Shown here piece by piece: positions 26,590-34,590 of a DNA stretch of 64,000 nucleotides (positions are counted from its first letter, which is position 1; every line of letters starts with the position of its first letter). The stretch lies in NCBI GenBank assembly GCA_023423405.1, contig JAFAFR010000032.1, positions 62,001-126,000 on the forward strand, in the 5' to 3' direction. The DNA is from Bacteroidota bacterium. Lineage in GTDB: Bacteria; Bacteroidota; Bacteroidia; Chitinophagales; Chitinophagaceae. The position numbers and the translations under genes are program-made. The notes below the pieces were generated by a model. The model saw nothing but the letters and a program-made list of their open reading frames with translations, had not been told where the DNA came from and ran no database searches.

Positions 26590-29187
26590 ATGATTTGCCT
26601 GCGTTTTTTCCTGCTCTGTGGCCTGCTGGCTGCATGGCTCCTGGTTCCGGAGCCAGCCGGCGCACAGTCGCTGGTAAATGAAAAACCGGCGCCCGGCTAT
26701 TTCGTTCTCCACGGACCCGGTCAGCCGGCCACCATTGTGTACGACAGCACCGATTTTGAAGTCATCGCCACCACTGCGCGGCACCTCGCCGCCGATCTTC
26801 AGCAGATCTGCGGACAAGCCCCCCGCCTTAGCACCAGTCGCAACAACAAAGGACTCCTGGTGGTGATCGGATCAGCAGAGCGGTCCTCTCTGATCCGCGA
26901 TCTCGTTAAAAGAAAAAAAATATCACTCAGTGCCATCGCCGGTAAATGGGAGGCCTACCAGTTGCAGGTGGTGGACAACCCTTTTCCGGGTTGTGAAAAA
27001 GCACTTGTTATAACGGGCAACGACCGTCGCGGACCGGCCTTTGGCGCCTTCGAATTTTCACGTCTCTGTGGCGTATCGCCCTGGTACTGGTGGGCCGATG
27101 TGCCAACAGTCCGGAAAGCGGCTATATATATCCGTGACAACGCGCAACTCGCCGATTTCCCGCGTGTGCGCTACCGCGGTATTTTTCTCAACGACGAAGC
27201 GCCGGCCCTGGCCAACTGGACAAAAATGACCTTCGGCGGATTCCGGCATGGCCTCTACGAAAGAGTATTCGAATTGATGCTGCGGCTGAAGGCCAACTAT
27301 ATATGGCCGGCCATGTGGGGCAATGCTTTTTACGACGACGACCCGGCAAATATCCGCACGGCAGAACGCTATGCCATCGTTACCGGCACTTCCCACCACG
27401 AACCGCTGATGCGCGCGCACGACGAATGGCGCCGCTATGGAAAAGGTCCCTGGAATTATGAAAAGAACCCCGCCAGCCTGCAGGAATTCTGGCGCCGCGG
27501 TATGGAGAGGGCCACCAATGAAAAAATCGTAAGTATCGGTATGCGCGGTGATGGCGACGAACCCATGACGCGGGAAACAGCCACTGCCCTGTTAGAAAAG
27601 ATCGTACAGGACCAGCGCAACATCATTCGCCAAACCACCGGCCAGCCCCCGGAAAAGACGCCCCAGCTTTGGGCGTTGTACAAAGAAGTGCAGGATTACT
27701 ACGATAAGGGAATGCGCGTACCCGACGACGTTACCCTCCTGCTCTGCGACGATAACTGGGGCAATATCCGGCGGTTGCCCTCCCTCGCCGATTCCGGCAG
27801 GAAGGGCGGTTACGGCATTTATTATCATTTTGATTACGTAGGTGCGCCGCGTAACTACAAATGGATCAACACCAATAACATCACCCGCACCTGGGAGCAG
27901 ATGCACCTGGCCTGGGAATACCATGCGCGGCAGATCTGGATCGTGAATGTGGGCGACCTCAAGCCGATGGAATTTCCCATCTCCTTTTTCCTTGATTATG
28001 CCTGGAACCCGCCCGCCATACAGGCTTCCAACCTCGGCGCCTATACCATTTTCTGGGCCGCCGCACAGTTTGGAAAAGACGAAGCTGTTCCCATTGGGAA
28101 TGTCCTGCTACAGTTCAGCCGCCTGAACGCGCATCCCAAGCCCGAATTACTGGATAGCATCACCTACAGCCTGCACGCTTATAACGAGGCCGAACGCGTG
28201 GTGAACGAATGGCGTGCACTGCGCGAAGCTGCCCGGCAAATTGAAAAACGGATCGGCGACAGCGCCCGCGACGCCTATTACCAACTGGTGCTCCACCCGC
28301 TGGAAGCCCGCACCAACCTGCAGGAACTCTATTACGCCGTAGCGCGTAACTATGATGCCTATTCGAAGAATGATCTCTTTGCCAATGTGATGGCCGACAG
28401 CGCCCGCTTCTACTACCAGCGCGATTCGCTTATTACGCTCAGCTACCATCGCCTGCGCAACGGTAAGTGGAACCACTTTATGGACCAGACCCATATTGGC
28501 TATACTTACTGGCAGCAGCCCGAAACCAACAGCCTTCCCAAACTGTACACCCTGCAAAACGGCATAGCCACCACCATACAGCGGCCTTCTACAAACACAA
28601 GAACAGCCACCATTCCATCCGGAGAAAACGAACCTGCGCGCTACCGTTTCCTCGAAAAAAATGGCAGCGTATCCATGCTCGCCGCACATTACTCGCGTGC
28701 GCACCAGGGCCGCAACACCGACTGGCTCCTGCTGCCCGGTATCGGTAAGGAAGGCGACGGCATCACCACCACGCCGGTTACGCTTTCTCCTGCTACGGAC
28801 AGCACCTGGCTGGAATACGACTGCTATACCTACGACAGCGGCCAGGTAAGCATCCACTGCTATTTTTCGCCCACGCTCGACCTTTTTGCGGCTGGTGGTC
28901 TCCGTTATGCCGTACGCATCGGTGACGGACCTGAGCAAACAGCCGTTTTCAACCCGCATCCCGCCACGGAAGATGTATGGGGAAAATGGGTGGCGCAAAA
29001 TATCATCGTGCACAGCAGCAGCCATTTCCTGCCAGGGCCCGGCAGGCATACCATCCGTTACCGCGCGCTTGATCCCGGTATCTTGCTGCAGAAAATAGTA
29101 CTGCAAAAAGGCGACGCCGTTCAAACCCTGCTGGGGCCACCCGAAACCGCTGATCCATTCACCATTCCAACGTCATCCAAAAACTAA
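26590..29187 (+). CDS. GH115 xylan alpha-1,2-glucuronidase
   Basis: Removes (4-O-methyl-)glucuronic acid side chains from glucuronoxylan. The ATG at 26590 is chosen because it gives a signal peptide (FFLLCGLLAAWLLVPEPAGA); an upstream in-frame TTG at 26557 would overlap the operator. GH115 signatures: VITGNDRRGPAFGAFEFSR, SPWYWWADVPTV, RYRGIFLNDEAPAL, LRLKANYIWPAMWGNAFYDDDP, GTSHHEPLMRAHDEW, IGMRGDGDEPM, LLLCDDNWGNIRRLP, YYHFDYVGAPRNYKWI and IWIVNVGDLKPMEFPISFFLDYAW. The last 200 residues are the beta-sandwich C-terminal domain. Length of 865 residues is typical. Its TAA stop shares one base with the ATG of the GH43 gene. Confidence 0.95.
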   Translation: MICLRFFLLCGLLAAWLLVPEPAGAQSLVNEKPAPGYFVLHGPGQPATIVYDSTDFEVIATTARHLAADLQQICGQAPRLSTSRNNKGLLVVIGSAERSSLIRDLVKRKKISLSAIAGKWEAYQLQVVDNPFPGCEKALVITGNDRRGPAFGAFEFSRLCGVSPWYWWADVPTVRKAAIYIRDNAQLADFPRVRYRGIFLNDEAPALANWTKMTFGGFRHGLYERVFELMLRLKANYIWPAMWGNAFYDDDPANIRTAERYAIVTGTSHHEPLMRAHDEWRRYGKGPWNYEKNPASLQEFWRRGMERATNEKIVSIGMRGDGDEPMTRETATALLEKIVQDQRNIIRQTTGQPPEKTPQLWALYKEVQDYYDKGMRVPDDVTLLLCDDNWGNIRRLPSLADSGRKGGYGIYYHFDYVGAPRNYKWINTNNITRTWEQMHLAWEYHARQIWIVNVGDLKPMEFPISFFLDYAWNPPAIQASNLGAYTIFWAAAQFGKDEAVPIGNVLLQFSRLNAHPKPELLDSITYSLHAYNEAERVVNEWRALREAARQIEKRIGDSARDAYYQLVLHPLEARTNLQELYYAVARNYDAYSKNDLFANVMADSARFYYQRDSLITLSYHRLRNGKWNHFMDQTHIGYTYWQQPETNSLPKLYTLQNGIATTIQRPSTNTRTATIPSGENEPARYRFLEKNGSVSMLAAHYSRAHQGRNTDWLLLPGIGKEGDGITTTPVTLSPATDSTWLEYDCYTYDSGQVSIHCYFSPTLDLFAAGGLRYAVRIGDGPEQTAVFNPHPATEDVWGKWVAQNIIVHSSSHFLPGPGRHTIRYRALDPGILLQKIVLQKGDAVQTLLGPPETADPFTIPTSSKN

Positions 29188-30275
29188 TGCATATGCTTCG
29201 CGCCATTTACGGGATCATCCTCGTCACCTGCAGCCTGCTCGCCTGCCAGTCGCCCCAGCCTAAGGAGACCGCAACGGAAACACCGGCCGCAGATTCTACA
29301 ACGGCAGCCGCCGTAAAACACCCGCCCCTGGTCAGCCATATCTATACCGCCGACCCATCGGCGCATGTGTTCAATAACCGCATCTACATCTATCCTTCAC
29401 ACGACACCGCCACCGGCACACCTGAGAACGACAACGGCGATCATTTCAACATGATGGACTACCACATCCTCTCCATGGATGCTGTTGGGGGAGCCGTTAC
29501 CGACCACGGCGTTGCGCTCGATATCAAAAACATTCCCTGGGCCGGCAGGCAACTGTGGGCGCCCGACGCCATTTATCATAATGACACCTATTATCTCTAT
29601 TTCCCGGTGAAAGACAAAAAAGACGTTTTCCGACTGGGAGTGGCCACCAGTAAGGATCCCGCAGGCCCCTTCACCGCCGAAGCAGAACCCATCAAAGGGA
29701 GCTACAGCATCGACCCCTGCATTTTCCAGGACAAGGACGGGAGTTTTTATATCTATTTCGGCGGTATCTGGGGCGGGCAATTGCAGCACTGGAACAACAA
29801 CCGCTACGATCCCAAAGCACAACTCCGCAAGCCAGAGGAAGCAGCCATTCTGCCCCGCGTTGCTAAAATGGATAAGAGCATGAAACAATTCGACGGACCG
29901 GTAAAAGAACTGCAGTTGCTCGATGAGAACGGGAAACCCTTCCTCGAAAAAAACAACGACAAACGGTTCTTCGAAGGGCCCTGGGTATTTATGCGCGATG
30001 GAAAATATTATTTCACCTATTCTACCGGTGATACACACCTGATCTGTTATGCCGTGGGCGACAACCCGCTGGGTCCCTTTACTTATAAAGGCGTGGTGCT
30101 GCAACCCGTGGAAGGCTGGACCAACCACATATCGATCGTAGAGGTCAACAAGCAGTGGTATCTTTTCTATCACGATGTGGAAAGAAGCGGCAAGACCCAT
30201 CTGCGCGATGTAAAAGTGGTTCCGCTGCAATTCAATGCCGATGGCAGCATCCAAACGGTAGATGTAAAAAAATAA
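29187..30275 (+). CDS. GH43 lipoprotein (xylosidase/arabinofuranosidase-type)
   Basis: Five-bladed propeller glycosidase that would trim xylose or arabinose from xylan oligomers. Lipobox SLLAC (Cys20), then a low-complexity Thr/Ala/Pro linker, then the enzyme: IYTADPSAHVFNNRIYIYPSHD with the catalytic base Asp, APDAIYHNDTYYLYFPV, GSYSIDPCIFQDKDGSFYIYFGG with the pKa-modulating Asp, and FFEGPWVFMRDGKYYFTYSTG with the acid Glu. Translational overlap with GH115 (TAATG) and 18-base spacing to the esterase gene mark a three-gene xylan operon. Confidence 0.93.
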   Translation: MHMLRAIYGIILVTCSLLACQSPQPKETATETPAADSTTAAAVKHPPLVSHIYTADPSAHVFNNRIYIYPSHDTATGTPENDNGDHFNMMDYHILSMDAVGGAVTDHGVALDIKNIPWAGRQLWAPDAIYHNDTYYLYFPVKDKKDVFRLGVATSKDPAGPFTAEAEPIKGSYSIDPCIFQDKDGSFYIYFGGIWGGQLQHWNNNRYDPKAQLRKPEEAAILPRVAKMDKSMKQFDGPVKELQLLDENGKPFLEKNNDKRFFEGPWVFMRDGKYYFTYSTGDTHLICYAVGDNPLGPFTYKGVVLQPVEGWTNHISIVEVNKQWYLFYHDVERSGKTHLRDVKVVPLQFNADGSIQTVDVKK

Positions 30276-30293
30276 CCGCCAGCACCCTTTCAT

Positions 30294-31658
30294 ATGAAAC
30301 GCACTTTTCTTTTCCTGTTGCTTGCTTGTTTCACCGCCATGAGCGCAACGGCACAATTTGGCGATAGCGCCTGGCGAGCGCGCCAACAGCTCATCCGGCA
30401 GGAATCCCTGAAAGACTACCAGGACATGTTGCAGCAACTGGGCATCACCGTTACCAGGCCCGGCCCCTCCGGCGATCCCAAAGCACCCAATGCCGCCAAC
30501 GCCGATGAATCCAAAGCCACCACCTATACCGAACTACCTGATCCGCTCCTGCTGCAGAACGGACAACGGGTGACAACAGCAAACGAATGGTGGTCGGCAA
30601 GAAGACCTGAACTGGTGGAAATTTTTGACCGCGACATATACGGTCGCATGCCGGCCGGCCTTCCAACCGTACAGTGGACGGTAACTGAGAAGAAAGACGA
30701 TACCATTGGCGGCATACCGGTGGAAGTGCGGACACTTAAAGGAACGGTGGACAACAGCAGTTATCCCGCCATTGCCGTTCATATCGACTGCAGCCTCGTG
30801 TTGCCAAAGGCTCGCAAAAAAGTTCCGGTGATCATTGAGTTCGGTTTCGTGCTGCCACCAGGTTTCCGTTTCCCTGATCCGAAACCGGGAGAAAAAAAGA
30901 TCACCGATTGGAAGGAACAGGTGGTTGCTCGAGGTTATGGCTATGCGATCCTGATCCCTACCAGCTTCCAGGCTGATAACGGCGCCGGTTTACGAGAGGG
31001 CATCATTGGACTGGCCAACAAGGGCGCTCACCGCAAACCCGATGACTGGGGCACCCTGCGCGCCTGGGCCTGGGGCGCCAGTCGCACCATCGACTACCTC
31101 GAAACCCTGCCCGAAGTAAATGCACAGAAGATCGCCATCGAAGGACTTTCCAGATACGGCAAAGCCGCACTGGTGGCCATGGCCTATGAGCCACGCTTGT
31201 CGATCGGCTTTATCGGCTCCTCCGGCGCGGGCGGCGCCAAGCTCCTGCGACGCAATTTTGGCGAGCAGGTAGAGAACCTCGCCTCCGATGGCGGGTACCA
31301 CTGGTTCGCCGGAAATTTCATCCGCTATGCCGGCCCCCTGCAGGTCAACCAGCTTCCCATAGATGCCCATGAGCTCATTGCGCTGGCTGCGCCGCGGCCC
31401 ATTTTTATCGGCGTGGGCTCTCCCCTGGTGGAAGGCAACTGGATCGACGGGAAAGGAAATTTCCTCGGTGGCGCTTATGCATCGCCGGTATATGAGCTGC
31501 TGGGCAAAAAAGGACTCGGAACCAGCACGATGCCCCCCATGGAAACCTTTCTTAGCGAAGGTGAAATTGCTTTCCGCCAGCATTCCGGCGGACATACCAA
31601 TGCGCCGAACTGGCAATATTTCCTGGATTATACCATGAAATACTGGGGAAAGAAATAA
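30294..31658 (+). CDS. CE15 glucuronoyl esterase-like protein
   Basis: Predicted to cleave ester bonds between xylan glucuronic acid and lignin alcohols. Signal peptide (FLFLLLACFTAMSATA). The alpha/beta-hydrolase core has the CE15 signature GLSRYGKAA with nucleophile Ser286, preceded by RAWAWGASRTIDYLE, and followed by GSSGAGGAKLLRRNFGEQVENL. The C-terminal catalytic His is probably in HSGGHTNAPNW. The LAAPRPIFIGVG stretch is typical of the family. Length of 454 residues is normal. Placement after GH115 and GH43 supports the assignment. Confidence 0.92.
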   Translation: MKRTFLFLLLACFTAMSATAQFGDSAWRARQQLIRQESLKDYQDMLQQLGITVTRPGPSGDPKAPNAANADESKATTYTELPDPLLLQNGQRVTTANEWWSARRPELVEIFDRDIYGRMPAGLPTVQWTVTEKKDDTIGGIPVEVRTLKGTVDNSSYPAIAVHIDCSLVLPKARKKVPVIIEFGFVLPPGFRFPDPKPGEKKITDWKEQVVARGYGYAILIPTSFQADNGAGLREGIIGLANKGAHRKPDDWGTLRAWAWGASRTIDYLETLPEVNAQKIAIEGLSRYGKAALVAMAYEPRLSIGFIGSSGAGGAKLLRRNFGEQVENLASDGGYHWFAGNFIRYAGPLQVNQLPIDAHELIALAAPRPIFIGVGSPLVEGNWIDGKGNFLGGAYASPVYELLGKKGLGTSTMPPMETFLSEGEIAFRQHSGGHTNAPNWQYFLDYTMKYWGKK

Positions 31659-31677
31659 CTTATGGCAAAAATTGCCC

Positions 31678-32964
31678 ATGCAGCAATCCGCCATTCACCA
31701 GCAGCCCTGGCCGCTTTGGAAAAGATTCGGTTTTCTTTTCATCGCGCTCTACTTCCTGCTTTACCTGGCAGAAGCGTTCATCTCATCGGGATTGGTACCG
31801 GCCTTTATTGCAGAGGGCATCGGAGAGGTTTGGTTCAAACTGATCCAATGGACCGGCGCCCACATTCTGCACATCGGTTACCCTATAACGGTAAGGCCCA
31901 ACGGCAGTGGCGATACTACCTATAATTACGTCGAAGTTTTTCTCTTTGCAACGATCGCTTTCATTGCTGCGCTGGCATGGGTGCTTGTGGGCCGCAGGCG
32001 AAAAAATTTTGATGGCTTCGCCGCCTGGACCAGGATATTGATGCGGTATTACCTGGGCTTCTTCCTGGTCACTTATGGCTCCGTAAAGATCATCAAACTA
32101 CAGTTTCCCTACCCATCCTTACACAGCCTGCTGCAGTCCTATGGCGACTCTTCTCCTATGGGGCTAGCCTGGAATTTCCTGGGCTATTCGGAAGTCTATA
32201 ACTGGTTCACGGGAGCCGCTGAAGCAATGGCCGGGCTTTTGCTTTTTTTCCGGCGTACCACGCTGCTGGGCGCCCTCCTTTCTTTTGGTGTGATGCTGAA
32301 TGTATGCATCATGAACTTCACCTACGACATCCCGGTGAAACTCTTCTCGGCCCATCTGGTGCTGTTCTCCATCTACCTGATCGCGCACGACCGCGAAAGG
32401 CTGGCCCATCTTTTTCTCTTCAACCGTACTGCCGCACCGGCGCCTCCGGAACTGCCACAACCGGTTGGCTGGAAACGCTGGTTACGCATAGGCCTAAAAG
32501 TTATATTCATAACTTATCTGCTGTACGCTAGCTTCTGGAGCTCTTTTGAAAGCAGCAAACAATACGGCGACAAAGCGCCCAAGACGCCCCTCTACGGCAT
32601 TTACAACGTTACCAGCTTTGTGCGGAACGGCGACACCATCCCGCCTCTTACCACTGATACCACGCGCTGGAAACAACTGGTGCTGGAATGGAAAACCTGG
32701 GTTTATGTGAAAACGATGAACGACAGCCTGCAGGGCATGCTGTTCAAACTCGATACGGCCCAACGCCTCGCCACCTTCCAGAACAGGGACAGCAGTCGCG
32801 TGTACCAGTTGCGTTACGAGCGAACCGACAGCAGCAACCTGTTGTTATATGGCCGCATGGGAACAGATAGTCTCCGCATCAGTACCGTACGTTTTGACGA
32901 AAAGACTTTCCTGCTGAACAGTCGCGGCTTTCACTGGATCAACGAATATCCTTTTAACCGCTAA
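31678..32964 (+). CDS. DoxX-like polytopic membrane protein
   Basis: The ATG at 31678 is taken as start; a TTG lies two codons upstream. Hydrophobic segments around residues 20-40, 85-105, 125-145, 185-205, 212-250 and 280-300 suggest six or more membrane helices, with VTYGSVKIIKLQFPYPS and FTGAAEAMAGLLLFFRRTTLLGALLSFGVM resembling DoxX/SURF4-like proteins. The C-terminal 130 residues are soluble and extracytoplasmic-looking (WKQLVLEWKTWVYVK, LRYERTDSSNLLLYGRM). Function is unknown. It follows the xylan operon by 19 bases on the same strand and could be read through, but no functional link is evident. Confidence 0.7.
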   Translation: MQQSAIHQQPWPLWKRFGFLFIALYFLLYLAEAFISSGLVPAFIAEGIGEVWFKLIQWTGAHILHIGYPITVRPNGSGDTTYNYVEVFLFATIAFIAALAWVLVGRRRKNFDGFAAWTRILMRYYLGFFLVTYGSVKIIKLQFPYPSLHSLLQSYGDSSPMGLAWNFLGYSEVYNWFTGAAEAMAGLLLFFRRTTLLGALLSFGVMLNVCIMNFTYDIPVKLFSAHLVLFSIYLIAHDRERLAHLFLFNRTAAPAPPELPQPVGWKRWLRIGLKVIFITYLLYASFWSSFESSKQYGDKAPKTPLYGIYNVTSFVRNGDTIPPLTTDTTRWKQLVLEWKTWVYVKTMNDSLQGMLFKLDTAQRLATFQNRDSSRVYQLRYERTDSSNLLLYGRMGTDSLRISTVRFDEKTFLLNSRGFHWINEYPFNR

Positions 32965-33046
32965 GCGCATTCGCTGGTGACTCCGCCTGCAAGGGAGAAA
33001 ACTATCTATTTAAGGAGAAACCCAATCGGCTGGAGCTTATAGGAGT

Positions 33047-33736
33047 TCACATTTCCCCTTCCTTAACAGCCGGCACCCATTTGCCCGATTTCCTTATGAT
33101 GCGCAGGGCTTCCTCGTCCAGCGAGTATTCTACTGAACGGTAAATATAACTGTCGTTTACAACCCCTTTTGTATCCACCATAAATGCCACCACTACCTTT
33201 CCCGAAATCTCGCTCTTTAAAGCCCTTTCAGGATATTTCAATGTCGTCTGCAGGTAGCGTTTCCATTTTTGTAACCCACCCGGAAATTCGGATTCTGTTT
33301 TATCCGCCTTCATCGTCGCAGTGTCTTTCGGAGTTTTTGAATAATCGATCAGCGAAACCATTTGTCCCTGTTCATATTTGTACCGCAACCTGATCTTGCT
33401 GCTGTCGTTATATACAACAAAATCACCGTCCTTCAGATCGTGGCTATAGTCTGCCGTCGAGTCGATGAAGCCCTTCCCGTTATAATACCGGGAAATCCCA
33501 TGCAGTTCATTGGCGTCGGCATCGATGTACTGCTCCGACTTCACCATCGGGCCCCAGAGATTGTAATAATCCCACTGCCAGCAGGTATCATTAATTTGCT
33601 TGATACGTACAACATAAACAGCCGAGTCGGGGTTGATGGGTTCGAAATTTTTGTCCAGCGCATAGAATCTCTCTTTTTCCTGGGCGCCGGCGCCTGTACA
33701 CAATCCCAGGAGGAAGAATAGCAGCATTTTTCTCAT
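33047..33736 (-). CDS. TonB C-terminal-domain protein, 3' end frameshifted
   Basis: Signal peptide or N-terminal anchor (MLLFFLLGLCTGAGA), then a MORN/toxin-antitoxin-like region with repeated strands (YYNLWGPMVKSEQYIDADANELHGISRYYNG, GDFVVYNDSSKIRLRYKYEQGQM), then a TonB C-terminal domain from about 150: FPGGLQKWKRYLQTTLKYPERALKSEISGKVVVAFMVDTKGVVND and EEALRIIRKSGKWVPAVKEGEM. The stop comes early. In the -1 frame the sequence continues VNSYKLQPIGFLLK and stops at 33006, exactly the expected last strand, so a one-base loss near 33048-33056 is likely. Such proteins energise TonB-dependent transporters or are secreted relatives; no exbBD is nearby. Confidence 0.8.
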   Translation of the reverse strand: MRKMLLFFLLGLCTGAGAQEKERFYALDKNFEPINPDSAVYVVRIKQINDTCWQWDYYNLWGPMVKSEQYIDADANELHGISRYYNGKGFIDSTADYSHDLKDGDFVVYNDSSKIRLRYKYEQGQMVSLIDYSKTPKDTATMKADKTESEFPGGLQKWKRYLQTTLKYPERALKSEISGKVVVAFMVDTKGVVNDSYIYRSVEYSLDEEALRIIRKSGKWVPAVKEGEM

Positions 33737-33828
33737 GCCGCCAAAATAATCAGAAAGGAAATTCAGTCCAAGCCTTTCCCCAACGGGTCCAAAAATTTAA
33801 AGTACCTTATAAAAGAAAACAATCATGT

Positions 33829-34569
33829 ATGCAACCGGAGGACATCGTCACCGCCATCGAATTGCACGATGCAGAAGCCATTGCCGCCCATTTTAAAAAC
33901 GGACTGGATCCCAACAGCGAATTCAGGGGAGAACCCCTCATCTACGAGCTGATCTCCGAATACGCCAGGGGCCCGCGTTTTAAGGAATGTTTTCGTGTCT
34001 TTGTAAACCATGGGCTGCAGTTCGACGACAGGGCCCTGCTCGCTGTATTCCTGGACGACGCCGTTTCACTGGAAGCGGAGCTGCGCAGCGATCCCGGGGC
34101 ACTGGACAGGAAATACAGTTTCAAATCTGCCTTCACGCCCATGACCGGCGCCTCCCTGCTCCACATCTGCGCGGAGTTCAATCACCTGAGCTGCGCAAAA
34201 ACACTGGTGAATTACGGAATGGACATCAACACACGGGCAGGGACAGACGAAAACGGCTTCGGCGGCCAAACGCCGATTTTTCATACCGTTAACCAGAGTC
34301 AAAACCGGTCGGCCGACATGCTCCATTATTTGCTGGACCAGGGCGCCGGCCTGGAGATCACCGTCGCCGGACTGATCTGGGGCAAAGGCTATGAATGGGA
34401 AACACTGATCCCTTCCGTCAACCCGGTGAGTTATGCCATGATGGGATTGCTGCCGCAAATGCACCGCGATGAAGCCACCATTTCTTCCGTTGTTACCCTG
34501 CTGCTTCGCCACAGGTACTCGATTGTATACGAGCCGGAAAATGTACCGTGTAAATACCTGCAGGGCTAA
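33829..34569 (+). CDS. Ankyrin-repeat protein
   Basis: A 246-residue cytoplasmic protein with ankyrin-like helix pairs: AIELHDAEAIAAHFKNGLDPNSEF, GASLLHICAEFNHLSCAKTLVNYGMDINTRAG and GQTPIFHTVNQSQNRSADMLHYLLDQGAGLEITVAG. The second and third are the clearest repeats. No enzyme domain or signal peptide is present. The start at 33829 is preferred over an out-of-frame ATG four bases earlier. Its role is unknown; it lies between unrelated genes, convergent with ligD at a distance of 21 bases. Confidence 0.75.
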   Translation: MQPEDIVTAIELHDAEAIAAHFKNGLDPNSEFRGEPLIYELISEYARGPRFKECFRVFVNHGLQFDDRALLAVFLDDAVSLEAELRSDPGALDRKYSFKSAFTPMTGASLLHICAEFNHLSCAKTLVNYGMDINTRAGTDENGFGGQTPIFHTVNQSQNRSADMLHYLLDQGAGLEITVAGLIWGKGYEWETLIPSVNPVSYAMMGLLPQMHRDEATISSVVTLLLRHRYSIVYEPENVPCKYLQG

Positions 34570-34590
34570 CGGCCATGGCTACCCTGTTTA

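Noticed and set aside
33047..33060. Programmed -1 frameshift in the TonB-domain gene
   Set aside because: GGGGAAA is present but not in the X-XXY-YYZ phase relative to the reading frame, and no stem is obvious downstream, so a simple indel or read error is more likely.
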